Assembly: GCF_946886695.1 (NCBI RefSeq)
Contig: NZ_CAMPJD010000009.1
Span: 32,392 to 96,391 of the forward strand
From: an uncultured Pseudoxanthomonas sp.
GTDB taxonomy: Bacteria; Pseudomonadota; Gammaproteobacteria; Xanthomonadales; Xanthomonadaceae
Direction of reading: 5' to 3'
DNA length: 64,000 nucleotides
Both the position numbers and the translations under genes were made by a program. This document shows, in pieces, positions 54,688-63,213 of this stretch; the stretch's first letter is position 1, and the number at the start of each line of letters is the position of its first letter. Below the pieces are notes generated by a model that saw only the letters and a program-made list of their open reading frames with translations, was not told the DNA's origin and made no database searches.

Positions 54688-56762
54688 GCGGCTTCGGCCC
54701 CGGACAGGCGTTGCAGGTCGACGGTGATCTGGCGCTGCGCGGACAGGCTCAGATCGACCACTTCACGTGCCTGCGCCACGTAGTAGGCCAACTGCTCATC
54801 GCTGCGCACGAGCGAGCGCTCCAGCGCACCTTCGAGGCTTTCCAGGCGCGCAAGCAGGGCGTCGTTGGATTCGCCGAAGCGGGCGACCACGCTGCCCAGC
54901 GCATCGCCCAGGCCGGCGACCTCGGTGGCACCGGCAGCGACCTGCGCGGCGACGTGTTCGAGCTTGCCGGTCTCGGCCTGCACGTGGTCGGTGAAGCGGG
55001 TGCCGACGCGATCCAACAGGTCGGCGGACGTGGCGACCAGCGCATCGATGGCACCCCGCTGTTCGGTGGAGGCATGGTTCACCGCGTCGAGCAGGGTCTG
55101 CAGCGTGCCCATCATCTGGGTGCGCTCCTCAAGCATGGCGGTATCGCGGACCATGCTGTCGGAAAGCTTCTGGCGGAGTTCCGCGATCACGTCGGCGGCA
55201 GCGCGCGGCGCTTCGGACGCCACCTGCACCAGTTGCGAGATCTCGGCGATGGTCTGCGCGGCGTGCGCCTGCGCCTGGGTGGTGATGTCCTCCGCGCTGC
55301 GTGCGAGCGCATCGCAGATGTCCTGTTGCAGGCGGGCGGTTTGCGCACCTGCATGTTCCCACTGCTCGCGCAGGGAGGCGCTCATTGCGGCCAGGCGTTC
55401 GGCCCACGCCGCCAGCCGCTGGTCGTCCTGTGTCGCCAGCGTCTGCTGCAGGCCGGCATGCGAGCGCTCCATCGCCTGCAGCAGCTCGGTGGCATGGCGT
55501 TCGATGCCGCCTGCCGCCACCGCCAGCGCGTGTTCGTTGCGCGCGGCGATCCCGGCGCTGGTGGCCTCCTGTCGCGCAAGCGCCTGGTTCCAGTTGTCCG
55601 ACAGTTCGGCGGCGTTGCGCTCCAGCCGCGTGGACATGCCGTCCAGAACGGCGGCACTGCGCTGCTCAAAGCTGGCGGCCAGTCGCTCGGAGAAGGCCTG
55701 CATCTGGCCGGTGAGCGTGTCGTTGGTCTGGCGCTGCTGCTCGATCGCCGTGGTCCAGCTGGCGGCCGCGGTGGTGGAGGCGGCGCCGAAACCGGCGGTC
55801 AGGCCATCGAGTTGGCGCTGCACCGCCTGCGTGACGGCGTCCTGCATCGCCGCGCTCTCGCGTGCGAGCCCTGCAAGCGTCGCGTCGGTCGCCGGCTGCA
55901 ACGCGGCGACGACGGCCCGGGCGCTGGCGTCGACACCCGACTTCAAGGCCTGCTCCAGTGACGCCGCGAGCTGCACCTGCACTGCTTCGGTGCGTTCGTG
56001 GAACGCCTGCTGGTTGACGACGAGGCGTTCGCCTGTGGCGTTGTTCTGGTGTTCGATCGACGCGACCATCGCCTGCAACCGGTCCACGAGGTCGGGCATC
56101 AGCGCGGCCTGCTGCTGCAGCAGGCGGAAGGATTCCTCGCGCTGGAACGATTGGGAGTGCACGCGCAGCGAGGTCGCGATCTCGCCATCGAGGTCCTGCA
56201 CGGCCTGCAACCGTTCGCGACGGCAGAGCGCCGCCAGCAGGCCGAGCACCGCCGAGGTGGCCACGCCCGCGATCGAGGTGCCGAAGGCGAACGCAAGCCC
56301 TTTGACTGGCGCGCCCAGTGAACCGCGGATGGCGTCGAGATCCGTGGCGCTTTCCAGCGCCAGGCCGGTGCCGCGCAGCGTGGCCATCATGCCGAGGAGG
56401 GTGCCCAGCATGCCCAGCAGCACCAGCAGGCCGACCAGATAAGGCGTCAGCGCCGGTGCGGGCAGGGCGACGCGTTCGCCTTCGATGCGCTGCCGCACCG
56501 ACGGGCGCAGGCCCGGAGGCAGCAGCGCCAGCCACGCGTGCAGGCCACTGCCGGCGGCGGAGGTATCTGCGACGGCCCGCACCAGTGTGGCAGTGGCCTG
56601 CCGGTAGCGGTGCAGTTCGACTGCGCCGGCCACATAGCAGCCGCAGATGACCAGCGTGACCACGACGCCCAGCGCATGCGTGCCGACGTAACCCACGCCG
56701 ATCCAGGTGACGATGGCGAGACCCAGCAGGAACAGGGCGGCGAGGAGAGGGGTTCTGATCAT
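54684..56762 (-). CDS. DUF802 protein: MotA/TolQ-like membrane domain with long coiled-coil tail
   Basis: The 692-residue protein has two N-terminal helices (LLAALFLLGLAIVTWIGVGYV and GVVVTLVICGCYVAGAVEL), a ~60-residue cytoplasmic loop, then two helices with MotA/ExbB-like sequence (YLVGLLVLLGMLGTLLGMMATL near 115-136, and GLAFAFGTSIAGVATSAVLGLLAALC near 160-185). About 500 Gln/Ala-rich residues of predicted coiled coil extend into the cytoplasm. This is the architecture of ZorA-type stators. It is coupled by ATGA overlaps to DUF3348 upstream and the MotB-like gene downstream. The function of DUF802 proteins is not established to my knowledge. Confidence 0.85.
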   Translation of the reverse strand: MIRTPLLAALFLLGLAIVTWIGVGYVGTHALGVVVTLVICGCYVAGAVELHRYRQATATLVRAVADTSAAGSGLHAWLALLPPGLRPSVRQRIEGERVALPAPALTPYLVGLLVLLGMLGTLLGMMATLRGTGLALESATDLDAIRGSLGAPVKGLAFAFGTSIAGVATSAVLGLLAALCRRERLQAVQDLDGEIATSLRVHSQSFQREESFRLLQQQAALMPDLVDRLQAMVASIEHQNNATGERLVVNQQAFHERTEAVQVQLAASLEQALKSGVDASARAVVAALQPATDATLAGLARESAAMQDAVTQAVQRQLDGLTAGFGAASTTAAASWTTAIEQQRQTNDTLTGQMQAFSERLAASFEQRSAAVLDGMSTRLERNAAELSDNWNQALARQEATSAGIAARNEHALAVAAGGIERHATELLQAMERSHAGLQQTLATQDDQRLAAWAERLAAMSASLREQWEHAGAQTARLQQDICDALARSAEDITTQAQAHAAQTIAEISQLVQVASEAPRAAADVIAELRQKLSDSMVRDTAMLEERTQMMGTLQTLLDAVNHASTEQRGAIDALVATSADLLDRVGTRFTDHVQAETGKLEHVAAQVAAGATEVAGLGDALGSVVARFGESNDALLARLESLEGALERSLVRSDEQLAYYVAQAREVVDLSLSAQRQITVDLQRLSGAEAA

Positions 56763-57427
56763 GGTGTTCCGGAAACGTGCGAAGTGCGAAGGGCGGCGAG
56801 CAGCGCTTCGATGGGGTGGAAGCGGACGTCCAGCTCGGCGAGCAGGACGTCCTGCAGGTCGCGGCGGAAAGTAGGGAGCCAGGCGTCGTCGGGCGCGTCG
56901 GTATTGGCCCGCTTCAGCCGCTCGAAGTACTGGCCGAGCAGGGTGGGGGTTGTGGCCAGCAGGGCGTGTTCGCGCGGGCTCAGCGTCATCTCCATGACGG
57001 CATCGACCTCCGCCAGCCTCGCCTGCTCGGATGAGCCCGTGGCCAGCGCATCACGCAGGCGCCCGCGCAACGGGCCTGTGGACGCCAGCATGGACCGCTG
57101 GAGGTCCACGCAGTGACGACGGAACGGCGCGAAATCCTCGCCGGTCAGTTTCTCGAGTTTGTCGGTGCGCGTGATGGCGGTCCGCAAGTTGGCGCGCACG
57201 CGGGCGCAGGCGGCTTCTTCGCCTTCGGCCTGGATCGGGAAGGAACCGGGCGTTGGCACCGCGTCGAGTGCGCGCGACAGCGCGATGGCGCGGTTCCAGT
57301 CGATCCACTGGCCCAGTCGCTCGGAAAGGGCGGGGCCGGCGGAAGGCGCGCCGACGTCGCCCAGTCGGGCAAGAAGTCGTACGAAGGCCGGGGCCGACAC
57401 CGGCGCCCGTTGTTGCACTGCTGCCAC
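56759..57427 (-). CDS. DUF3348 protein, first gene of the motor-like operon
   Basis: The ~222-residue helical protein probably starts at GTG 57427 (product begins M/V-AAVQQRAPVSAPAFVRLLARLGDVG); any longer frame would run through the ssrA terminator and gene. Conserved-looking segments are SERLGQWIDWNRAIALSRAL, FAPFRRHCVDLQRSML and the C-terminal LQDVLLAELDVRFHPIEALLAAL. No signal or membrane segment is present. DUF3348 genes accompany DUF802 and DUF2894 genes, so it is probably a cytoplasmic component. The gene ends in an ATGA overlap with DUF802. Confidence 0.78.
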   Translation of the reverse strand: MAAVQQRAPVSAPAFVRLLARLGDVGAPSAGPALSERLGQWIDWNRAIALSRALDAVPTPGSFPIQAEGEEAACARVRANLRTAITRTDKLEKLTGEDFAPFRRHCVDLQRSMLASTGPLRGRLRDALATGSSEQARLAEVDAVMEMTLSPREHALLATTPTLLGQYFERLKRANTDAPDDAWLPTFRRDLQDVLLAELDVRFHPIEALLAALRTSHVSGTP

Positions 57428-57533
57428 GCTGATGCTCAAAAAAGACGGCGATTTTACAGGAAGCACCAAGTCGACTGACCGGCAAATGGTCCGTTCATCG
57501 GTAATCTGAGCTGACGGATGCGGGAGGGCAAAG

Positions 57534-57561
57534 AAAAAGCCGGAACCTCGCGGTTCCGGCT
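57534..57561 (-). terminator. Intrinsic terminator of ssrA
   Basis: On the minus strand the 10-bp stem AGCCGGAACC / GGTTCCGGCT with loop GCGA is followed by TTTTTC, 10 nt past the tmRNA CCA end. Confidence 0.92.
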
Positions 57562-57571
57562 TCTCTTCAAA

Positions 57572-57925
57572 TGGTGGAGGTGGGCGGAATTGAACCGCCG
57601 TCCGAAGGCACTCCATCCCCGGTACTACATGCTTATCCCGCCGTTGAGTCTCGTCCTGCAGCAGCACGGTGGGCAAAGCGCACCGCAGAACCAGCCTGTT
57701 TTAGGTTGACCGGGTGCTGACAGGCAGCCACTCCCGGCGATTCCGTGATGATGACCTTACGCTGCGAGCACGGACACAAGCAGTTTCAGGGCTTACGCCT
57801 TAAGCGGCGAGAGCGTAGTTGTCGTCGTTGGCAACTAGAGTTTTGCCGCTGGATTTACGAGGAAAGCTGCCCCCTCGGCATGCACCAGGCAACTTCGCAA
57901 CCCCCGTCGAAGCCAGTGCACCCCC
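57572..57925 (-). ncRNA. ssrA: tmRNA
   Basis: The 354-nt gene has a tRNA-like end: acceptor 5' arm GGGGGTG (57919-57925) pairs with CACCTCC before the encoded ACCA, and the T-arm contains GGTTCAATTCC. CTGGCTTCGACGGGGG near the 5' end is the tmRNA signature. The tag reading frame (57800-57832) is GCC-AAC-GAC-GAC-AAC-TAC-GCT... and encodes ANDDNYALAA then TAA. tmRNA with SmpB rescues stalled ribosomes; smpB lies 213 bp upstream on the same strand. It is followed by its own terminator. Confidence 0.96.
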
Positions 57926-58090
57926 GGGAGTCAGAAACGTCCTGACAAGGGCAAGTGTAGGGGCGGGCACCTCGCTTCACAAGGCGCAGCAAGGGCGATG
58001 TTCAGTCTCGTGAGGCCAAGCCCCCCTTGGTAAGGGCACGAATTCGCGCGTCAGCGCGGATGGGGGATCGGAAGCAAGCGTTGGGACCCG

Positions 58091-58135
58091 AGATTCGCGT
58101 AGCGAATCTTGGGGATTTCATCGCGTTGCGCGATG
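58091..58135. repeat. Tandem short palindromes downstream of smpB
   Basis: Two hairpins, AGATTCGC-GTA-GCGAATCT (58091-58109; arms 8 bp) and CATCGCG-TTG-CGCGATG (58119-58135; arms 7 bp), lie just past the smpB stop. There is no T-tract, so they may stabilise the mRNA 3' end or be a short repeat unit. The rest of 57926-58138 would hold the ssrA promoter, but I see no clear -35/-10 pair. Confidence 0.5.
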
Positions 58136-58138
58136 GAA

Positions 58139-58627
58139 TCACGCATCCTTGTTGTGCCGGCGCATGACGCGCGACTTCTCGCGTGCCCAGTCGCGGTCCT
58201 TCTCGGTGGCGCGCTTGTCGTGCGTCTGCTTGCCCTTGGCCAGCGCCAGTTCGGCCTTCACCTTGTTGCCCTTCCAGTACAGGGAGGTGGGCACCAGCGT
58301 ATAGCCGTCGCGCTCGACTTTGCCGATCAGGCTGTCGATCTCGTTCCGGTGCAGCAGCAGCTTGCGCGTGCGGCGATCGTCCGCGACCACATGGCTCGAA
58401 GCCTGGATCAGCGGGGTGATCTGCGCGCCGAACAGGAAGATCTCGCCATTGCGGATGGTGGCGTAGGCCTCGGTGATGTTGGCGCGGCCGGCGCGGATGG
58501 CCTTCAGCTCCCACCCCTGCAGGGCGAGGCCCGCCTCATGGCGTTGCTCGAGGTGGTACTCGTGACGGGCGCGCTTGTTCAGCGCGATCGTGCCCGTTGC
58601 TTTATTCTTGTCCGGTTTCTTTGCCAT
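58139..58627 (-). CDS. smpB: SsrA-binding protein SmpB
   Basis: The 162-residue protein binds the tRNA-like part of tmRNA and delivers it to stalled ribosomes. Landmarks are [35 protein letters not shown], SYVxI-like beta-barrel strands ([12 protein letters not shown]), [46 protein letters not shown], and the basic tail [21 protein letters not shown]. The start at MAKKPDKNK is the family start. It diverges from ratA across 41 bp. Confidence 0.97.
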   Translation of the reverse strand: MAKKPDKNKATGTIALNKRARHEYHLEQRHEAGLALQGWELKAIRAGRANITEAYATIRNGEIFLFGAQITPLIQASSHVVADDRRTRKLLLHRNEIDSLIGKVERDGYTLVPTSLYWKGNKVKAELALAKGKQTHDKRATEKDRDWAREKSRVMRRHNKDA

Positions 58628-58668
58628 CCGTCCTATTGTCGCCGAAGGCGGAACCCTACGCGAGCCAC

Positions 58669-59097
58669 ATGCACACGATCCGCCGCAGCGCACTGGTCGA
58701 ACACTCGGCCACCCGGATGTTCGACCTGGTCAATGACGTGGCGGCCTATCCCCGCCGGTTCGACTGGTGCAGCGCCGCCCGCCTCATCGAGCAGGATGAA
58801 AGCCGGCTGATGGCCCGGCTGGACCTGGGGCTGGGCTCGCTGAGCACGTGGTTCACCACCGAGAACACGCTGGACCGTCCGCACCGTATCGACATGAACC
58901 TGGTCGATGGCCCGTTCCGCAAGCTGCATGGCCGCTGGGATTTCCATGCGCTGGATGAATCGGCCTGCAAGGTCACGCTGACACTCGAATTCGAGCCGTC
59001 CAGCCGCCTGCTGGCGCCGGCGATGGCGATCGGGTTCCAGACGCTGGCGGATCGCATGGTGGACGACTTCGTGCGCGCCGCCGACCGTGGGGAATGA
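58669..59097 (+). CDS. ratA: RatA/COQ10-type START-domain protein
   Basis: The 142-residue protein starts [42 protein letters not shown], the polyketide cyclase/START-like fold of RatA (YfjG) and Coq10. RatA was described as an inhibitor of 70S assembly, whereas Coq10 homologues bind ubiquinone; which applies here is open. It is translated just ahead of rnfH, matching the widespread smpB/ratA-ratB-bamE neighbourhood. Confidence 0.92.
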   Translation: MHTIRRSALVEHSATRMFDLVNDVAAYPRRFDWCSAARLIEQDESRLMARLDLGLGSLSTWFTTENTLDRPHRIDMNLVDGPFRKLHGRWDFHALDESACKVTLTLEFEPSSRLLAPAMAIGFQTLADRMVDDFVRAADRGE

Positions 59098-59098
59098 T

Positions 59099-59347
59099 AT
59101 GCGCGTGGAGGTGATCCGGGCCTGGCCGCACCGGTTCGAGTCGGTGCAACTGGATTTACCAGCCGGCGCCACCGTGGCCGATGCGCTGGTTGCGAGCGGT
59201 TTCGACGACGTGCAATCGGCGGCGATCGCGATTCACGGCGTGAATGCGACGGCAGGAAGCGTGTTGAACGAGAATGATCGCGTGGAAGTGCTGAGGCCGC
59301 TGGTGATCGATCCGAAGGACGCGCGCCGTCGACGGGCGCGCAGATAG
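59099..59347 (+). CDS. rnfH: RnfH (RatB) family ubiquitin-like protein
   Basis: The 82-residue protein has the RnfH/RatB pattern: MRVEVIRAWPHRFESVQLDLPAGATVADAL, IAIHGVNATAGSVLNENDRVEVLRPLVIDPKDARRRRA. It adopts a beta-grasp, ubiquitin-like fold; the role is unproven. It starts one base after the ratA stop and converges on bamE. Confidence 0.92.
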   Translation: MRVEVIRAWPHRFESVQLDLPAGATVADALVASGFDDVQSAAIAIHGVNATAGSVLNENDRVEVLRPLVIDPKDARRRRARR

Positions 59348-59362
59348 CAGGTCAGCCGCGCC

Positions 59363-59755
59363 TCAGCGGCGGCCGCCCTTCTTCTTTTCCTTGGCCAGGT
59401 TGGGGCCGAACTTGCGCACGTCGCGCGACAGCTGGAGGTCGGCTTCGGGGAAGTATTCGCCTTCCCAACTGGCCAGTACGTCGCCGTTGAACACCAGGGT
59501 GAGATTCTTGATCTCGGTCGTGCCACGGCGATTGGTGCGGTTGCTGGCGGTGTAGTCCCAGCGGTCGGCATGGAACGGATCGGCGATCGACGGGCTGCCC
59601 AGCAGTGACTGCACCTGCTGCTTGGTCTGGCCCGCCTGCAACTGGTCGACGGCCGTCTTTTCGAGCAGGTTGCCCTGGTAGATCGGCTGCTTGTAGAGAA
59701 TGCCGCAGCCGGCAGTGGCGGAAGCAAGGACGGCGACCAGCAGGAATTTGCGCAT
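59363..59755 (-). CDS. bamE: Outer-membrane assembly lipoprotein BamE (OmlA/SmpA)
   Basis: The 130-residue lipoprotein has signal MRKFLLVAVLASATAGC (Cys17) and the BamE core: YKQPIYQGNLLEKTAVDQLQAGQTKQQVQSLLGSPSIADPFHADRWDY. It stabilises the BAM complex that inserts outer-membrane beta-barrels. A charged C-terminal tail (AKEKKKGGRR) extends it. Divergence from fur is the known omlA/fur arrangement of xanthomonads. Confidence 0.94.
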   Translation of the reverse strand: MRKFLLVAVLASATAGCGILYKQPIYQGNLLEKTAVDQLQAGQTKQQVQSLLGSPSIADPFHADRWDYTASNRTNRRGTTEIKNLTLVFNGDVLASWEGEYFPEADLQLSRDVRKFGPNLAKEKKKGGRR

Positions 59756-59857
59756 GGGGCAGGTACGGTAGGAAACCGGGCCGATGATACACTCCCGCGC
59801 ACCGCCGCAACCGAGCTTCAGGCAGCTGGCGCTAAACCGAGAGTGAACGGAGACGCC

Positions 59858-60262
59858 ATGGAATCGCAGGACCTTCGCAAAGTCGGCCTCAAGGTCACCC
59901 ACCCGCGCATGCGCATCCTGGAGTTGCTGGAGCAGAAGAACTCCCAGCACCACCTGAGCGCGGAAGACATCTACCGCCAGTTGCTGGATCACGGTGACGA
60001 GATCGGGCTGGCAACGGTGTATCGCGTGCTGACCCAGTTCGAGGCGGCAGGCCTGGTGCTGAAGCACAACTTCGAGGGCGGCCAGGCCGTCTACGAACTG
60101 GACCGCGGCGGCCACCACGACCACATGGTGGACGTGGACAATGGCAAGATCATCGAGTTCGAAAGCACCGAGATCGAAAAACTGCAGCGCGAGATCGCCG
60201 CCAAGCACGGCTACGAGCTGGAAGAACACTCACTGGTGCTGTACGTGCGCAAGAAGCGCTGA
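59858..60262 (+). CDS. fur: Ferric uptake regulator Fur, cysteine-free
   Basis: The 134-residue repressor has the winged helix LKVTHPRMRILELLEQ...HLSAEDIYRQLLDHGDEIGLATVYRVLTQFEAAGLVLKH and the regulatory metal site GGHHDHM with downstream Glu and His residues (EIEKLQREIAAKHGYELEEHSL). Where E. coli Fur has CxxC after HHDH it reads MVDVDNG, and there is no cysteine anywhere, so the structural zinc site is absent. It represses iron-uptake genes with Fe(II). GGAG lies nine nt before the ATG at 59858. Confidence 0.96.
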   Translation: MESQDLRKVGLKVTHPRMRILELLEQKNSQHHLSAEDIYRQLLDHGDEIGLATVYRVLTQFEAAGLVLKHNFEGGQAVYELDRGGHHDHMVDVDNGKIIEFESTEIEKLQREIAAKHGYELEEHSLVLYVRKKR

Positions 60263-60281
60263 CGCCTCGAGAATCCGGACT

Positions 60282-60345
60282 GTGGGAGCGACGCAAGTCG
60301 CGATGTGGCACCGCGGCCCATCATCGCGACTTGCGTCGCTCCCAC
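60282..60345. repeat. Paired GGAG-type REP element
   Basis: Two perfect inverted 23-bp copies (60282-60304 and 60323-60345) of GTGGGAGCGACG-CAAGTCGCGAT lie between the convergent fur and recN genes, where they may act as a bidirectional transcription stop. Confidence 0.85.
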
Positions 60346-60363
60346 AGAAACAACAAGGGTGGA

Positions 60364-62031
60364 TCAGATCGCGTTGGCCAGCAGCCGTTTCGCGGCGGCG
60401 TAGGCCTCCTTGCTGACTTCCACGCCGCCCAGCATGCGGGCCAGCTCTTCCTCTCGCTGCTTCGCCGCCAACTTTTCGACCGCGCTCTGGGTCATGCCAT
60501 CCACCGGTGCCTTGCTGACGCGATAGTGCGCATGGCCTTGCGCGGCGACCTGGGGCAGGTGGGTGACGCACAGCACCTGTCGCTGGGCGCCGAGTGCGCG
60601 CAGTTTCTGGCCGACGATCTCGGCGACTGCGCCGCCGATGCCGGTGTCCACTTCGTCGAAGATCATGGTGGGAACAGCATCCAGGCCAAGCGCGGCCACT
60701 TCGATCGCCAGCGAAATGCGCGCGAGTTCGCCGCCGGAGGCGACCTTGCGCAGAGGCCGCGGCGGCTGGCCGGCGTTGGCGGATACCAGGAATTCCACGC
60801 GTTCCGCGCCTGTCGGGTCCGGACGCTCGCCCTCCTGGGCCTCCAGCGCGATCTCGAAACGGCCGCCGCCCATCCCCAGTTCGCCGATCAGAGCGGTCGT
60901 GGTGGCGCCGAGGGTCTTGGCCGCATGCTGGCGTGTGCGGGTCAGTGCCGAAGCAGCGTCGCGCCAATGCGCCTGCGCGGCATCGATCTCGCCGTTGAGC
61001 TGCAGCAGGCGTTCGCCCGCGCCGCGCAGTGACTCCAGCTCGGCCGCCAGCCGGTCATGCTGCTCCAGCAGGCCGTCCAGCGGCACGCGGTGCTTGCGCG
61101 CCAGGTCGTGCACGCGGGCAAGCTTGCGCTCCAGCGCATCGAACTGCAGGGGTTCGCCATCGAGGTCGTCCCGCACCTGACCGAGCAGCGACAGGGCCTC
61201 CTCGATCTGGATCGCCGCGCCATCCAGCAGTGCATCCACGTCGCGCAGCCGCGGCTCGTGTTCGGCCTGGCGGGCGAGGTCGGCGCGCGTCTGCTGCAGG
61301 TGGCGGGTCAGCGACGGAGCGTCTTCGCCGGCCAGTTGGCCCAGCGCCGCGTCACAGGCCTGGATCAGGCCGGTGGCGTGGGCCTGGCGGCGATGGCTGG
61401 CCACCAGGGCCTCCAGCGCCGTCGGCGACAGGTCCTCGCGTTGCAGCTCGGCCAACTGGTGCTCCAGATAATTGATCCGGTCCGAGACATCGCCCTGGCC
61501 GGACAACTGTTCGCGTTCGCGCAGGAGGGTGCTCCACTTTTGCGCCGCGCCGCGCACCGCGCTGCGCTCGTCGCCGTTGCGGGCGAAGGCATCCAGCAGG
61601 TCCAACTGGCTCTGGCGGGCGAGCAGGGCCTGGTGTTCATGCTGGCCGTGGATTTCCACCAGGCGGGCCGCGAGATCGGAAAGCTGCGACAGCGTCACGC
61701 TGCGGCCATTGATCCAGGCACGCGAGCCGCCATCGGCGCGGATCACCCGGCGCAACTGGCATTGGCCGTCGTCATCCAGTTCGTTGTCCGCCAGCCATGC
61801 CTGTGCTGGCGAGCCCGCTCCGGCAGAGAACTCGGCGGAGAGCTCCGCGCGTTCGGCGCCATGCCGGACCACGCCGCTGTCGGCCCGCAGACCGGACAGG
61901 AAGCCCAGGGCGTCCACCAGCAGCGATTTGCCGGCGCCGGTTTCACCCGAAATGACCGTCATGCCATCGCCGAATTCCAGCTCGGCGGCGCGGACGACGG
62001 CGAAATCCTTGATGGCGAGGTGTCTGAGCAT
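60364..62031 (-). CDS. recN: DNA repair protein RecN
   Basis: The 555-residue SMC-like ATPase acts in double-strand-break repair. Walker A is VISGETGAGKSLLVDAL near residue 30, followed by a long coiled-coil region. The C-terminal head contains KVASGGELARISLAIEV (signature) and TMIFDEVDTGIGG (Walker B). It starts at MLRHLAIKDFAVVRAAELEF; TACAAT ends 7 nt before that ATG and no ribosome site is present, suggesting a leaderless mRNA. Confidence 0.95.
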   Translation of the reverse strand: MLRHLAIKDFAVVRAAELEFGDGMTVISGETGAGKSLLVDALGFLSGLRADSGVVRHGAERAELSAEFSAGAGSPAQAWLADNELDDDGQCQLRRVIRADGGSRAWINGRSVTLSQLSDLAARLVEIHGQHEHQALLARQSQLDLLDAFARNGDERSAVRGAAQKWSTLLREREQLSGQGDVSDRINYLEHQLAELQREDLSPTALEALVASHRRQAHATGLIQACDAALGQLAGEDAPSLTRHLQQTRADLARQAEHEPRLRDVDALLDGAAIQIEEALSLLGQVRDDLDGEPLQFDALERKLARVHDLARKHRVPLDGLLEQHDRLAAELESLRGAGERLLQLNGEIDAAQAHWRDAASALTRTRQHAAKTLGATTTALIGELGMGGGRFEIALEAQEGERPDPTGAERVEFLVSANAGQPPRPLRKVASGGELARISLAIEVAALGLDAVPTMIFDEVDTGIGGAVAEIVGQKLRALGAQRQVLCVTHLPQVAAQGHAHYRVSKAPVDGMTQSAVEKLAAKQREEELARMLGGVEVSKEAYAAAKRLLANAI

Positions 62032-62086
62032 GCCGCGGATTGTAAGCGGTGCCGGCTCAGGTTCTGAGACACGGGGGGCACTCGAC

Positions 62087-62115
62087 TTGCAATGCCGCGG
62101 GCGCAACGCTATCTA
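62087..62115 (+). promoter_or_regulatory. Sigma70-type promoter of hrcA, leaderless geometry
   Basis: TTGCAA (62087-62092), a 17-bp spacer and TATCTA (62110-62115) end 6 nt before the hrcA ATG. Confidence 0.65.
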
Positions 62116-62121
62116 ACGGGC

Positions 62122-63171
62122 ATGAACTCGCCGTCGCCCCCGCTGGATCCTCGCGCCCGCCAACTGCTGCGCACGCTGATCTCGCGCTATATCCGCGACG
62201 GTGAGCCGGTGGGGTCGCAGACCCTGGCCCGGCACGCCGGGCTGGAAGTCAGTTCGGCGACGATCCGCAACATCCTCTCGGAACTCGAGGAGGTCGGATT
62301 GCTCAGTTCGCCGCATACCTCCGCCGGGCGCATCCCGACGGCGCAGGGCTACCGCGTGTTCGTGGACAGCTTGGTGCAGGTGAAGTCGCTGGGGGACGGC
62401 GAAGTGGCCCGGCTGCGTTCGGAACTGCCGGCCGGCGCCGGGACCCAGGCGCTACTGGGCAACGCCTCCGAGCTGCTGTCGGCTATGACCCATTTCGTCG
62501 GCGTGGTCAGCGTGCCGCGGCGCGAGCAGTTCGCCTTCCGCTACATCGACTTCGTCCCGCTGGATGGCCAGCGGGTGATGGCCATCCTGGTATTCGCCGA
62601 CAACGACGTGCAGAACCGCGTCATCGAAACGCGCCGGGCCTACGACCGGTCCGAACTCGAGCGCATCGCCAACTACCTGAACACCCAGTTCGCCGGCCGG
62701 CCCTTGTCCGAGATCCGCGCGAACCTGCTGCACGACCTGCGCAGGGCGCAGACCGAGATGGAAGGGCTGCTGGCCGAATCCATCGAACTGGCGGAGCAGG
62801 CCCTGACGCCACCCAACGACGATGTGGTGCTCGCAGGACAGACCCGCTTGATGGGGGTGCAGGAACTGTCCGACCTGGAACGGCTGCGGGACCTGTTCGA
62901 GGCGTTCGCCCGCAAGCGCGAGATCCTGCAGTTGCTGGAGCGCACGATCCACGCGCCGGGCGTACGCATCTTCATCGGCGAGGACACCGGACTGGCGCCG
63001 CATGACGGCGTCTCGGTGGTGACCGCCCCCTACATGGCGGGCGGGCAGGTGCTGGGCGTGCTGGGCGTCATCGGGCCTACCCGGATGGCGTATGACCGGA
63101 TCATTCCGGTGGTGCAGGCGGCGGCGGATGTACTCGGTGCGGCCTTGAATCCGGAAACGCCGGCCCCATAG
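62122..63171 (+). CDS. hrcA: Heat-inducible transcription repressor HrcA
   Basis: The 349-residue protein has an N-terminal winged helix (RQLLRTLISRYIRDGEPVGSQTLARHAGLEVSSATIRNILSELEEVGLL), then SPHTSAGRIPTAQGYRVFVD and a GAF-like domain ending with the region FIGEDTGLAPHDGVSVVTAPY and GVLGVIGPTRMAYDRIIPVV. HrcA normally binds CIRCE operators before groESL or dnaK; no full CIRCE is present in this window. The start at 62122 directly follows the TATCTA box. Confidence 0.95.
   Translation: MNSPSPPLDPRARQLLRTLISRYIRDGEPVGSQTLARHAGLEVSSATIRNILSELEEVGLLSSPHTSAGRIPTAQGYRVFVDSLVQVKSLGDGEVARLRSELPAGAGTQALLGNASELLSAMTHFVGVVSVPRREQFAFRYIDFVPLDGQRVMAILVFADNDVQNRVIETRRAYDRSELERIANYLNTQFAGRPLSEIRANLLHDLRRAQTEMEGLLAESIELAEQALTPPNDDVVLAGQTRLMGVQELSDLERLRDLFEAFARKREILQLLERTIHAPGVRIFIGEDTGLAPHDGVSVVTAPYMAGGQVLGVLGVIGPTRMAYDRIIPVVQAAADVLGAALNPETPAP
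63144..63171 (+). promoter_or_regulatory. Sigma32 heat-shock promoter inside the end of hrcA, driving grpE
   Basis: CTTGAA (63144-63149), a 14-bp spacer and CCCCATAG (63164-63171) closely match the RpoH consensus CTTGAA-N13-17-CCCCATnT. It overlaps the last codons of hrcA, 42 bp before the grpE ATG. Confidence 0.8.
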
Positions 63172-63213
63172 GTTGGTGCTTGGGCGGCCGGACTTGCCGC
63201 GATGGGACCCGAA

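Noticed and set aside
57572..57600. Genomic island integrated at the ssrA 3' end
   Set aside because: No integrase gene and no second copy of the tmRNA 3' end are visible downstream, and the neighbouring DUF operon looks like ordinary chromosome.
57428..57676. Longer N-terminus for the DUF3348 gene
   Set aside because: It would require translating the ssrA 3' end and its terminator.
62078..62084. CIRCE operator upstream of hrcA
   Set aside because: Only one GCACTC half is present; no GAGTGC partner at the required spacing.
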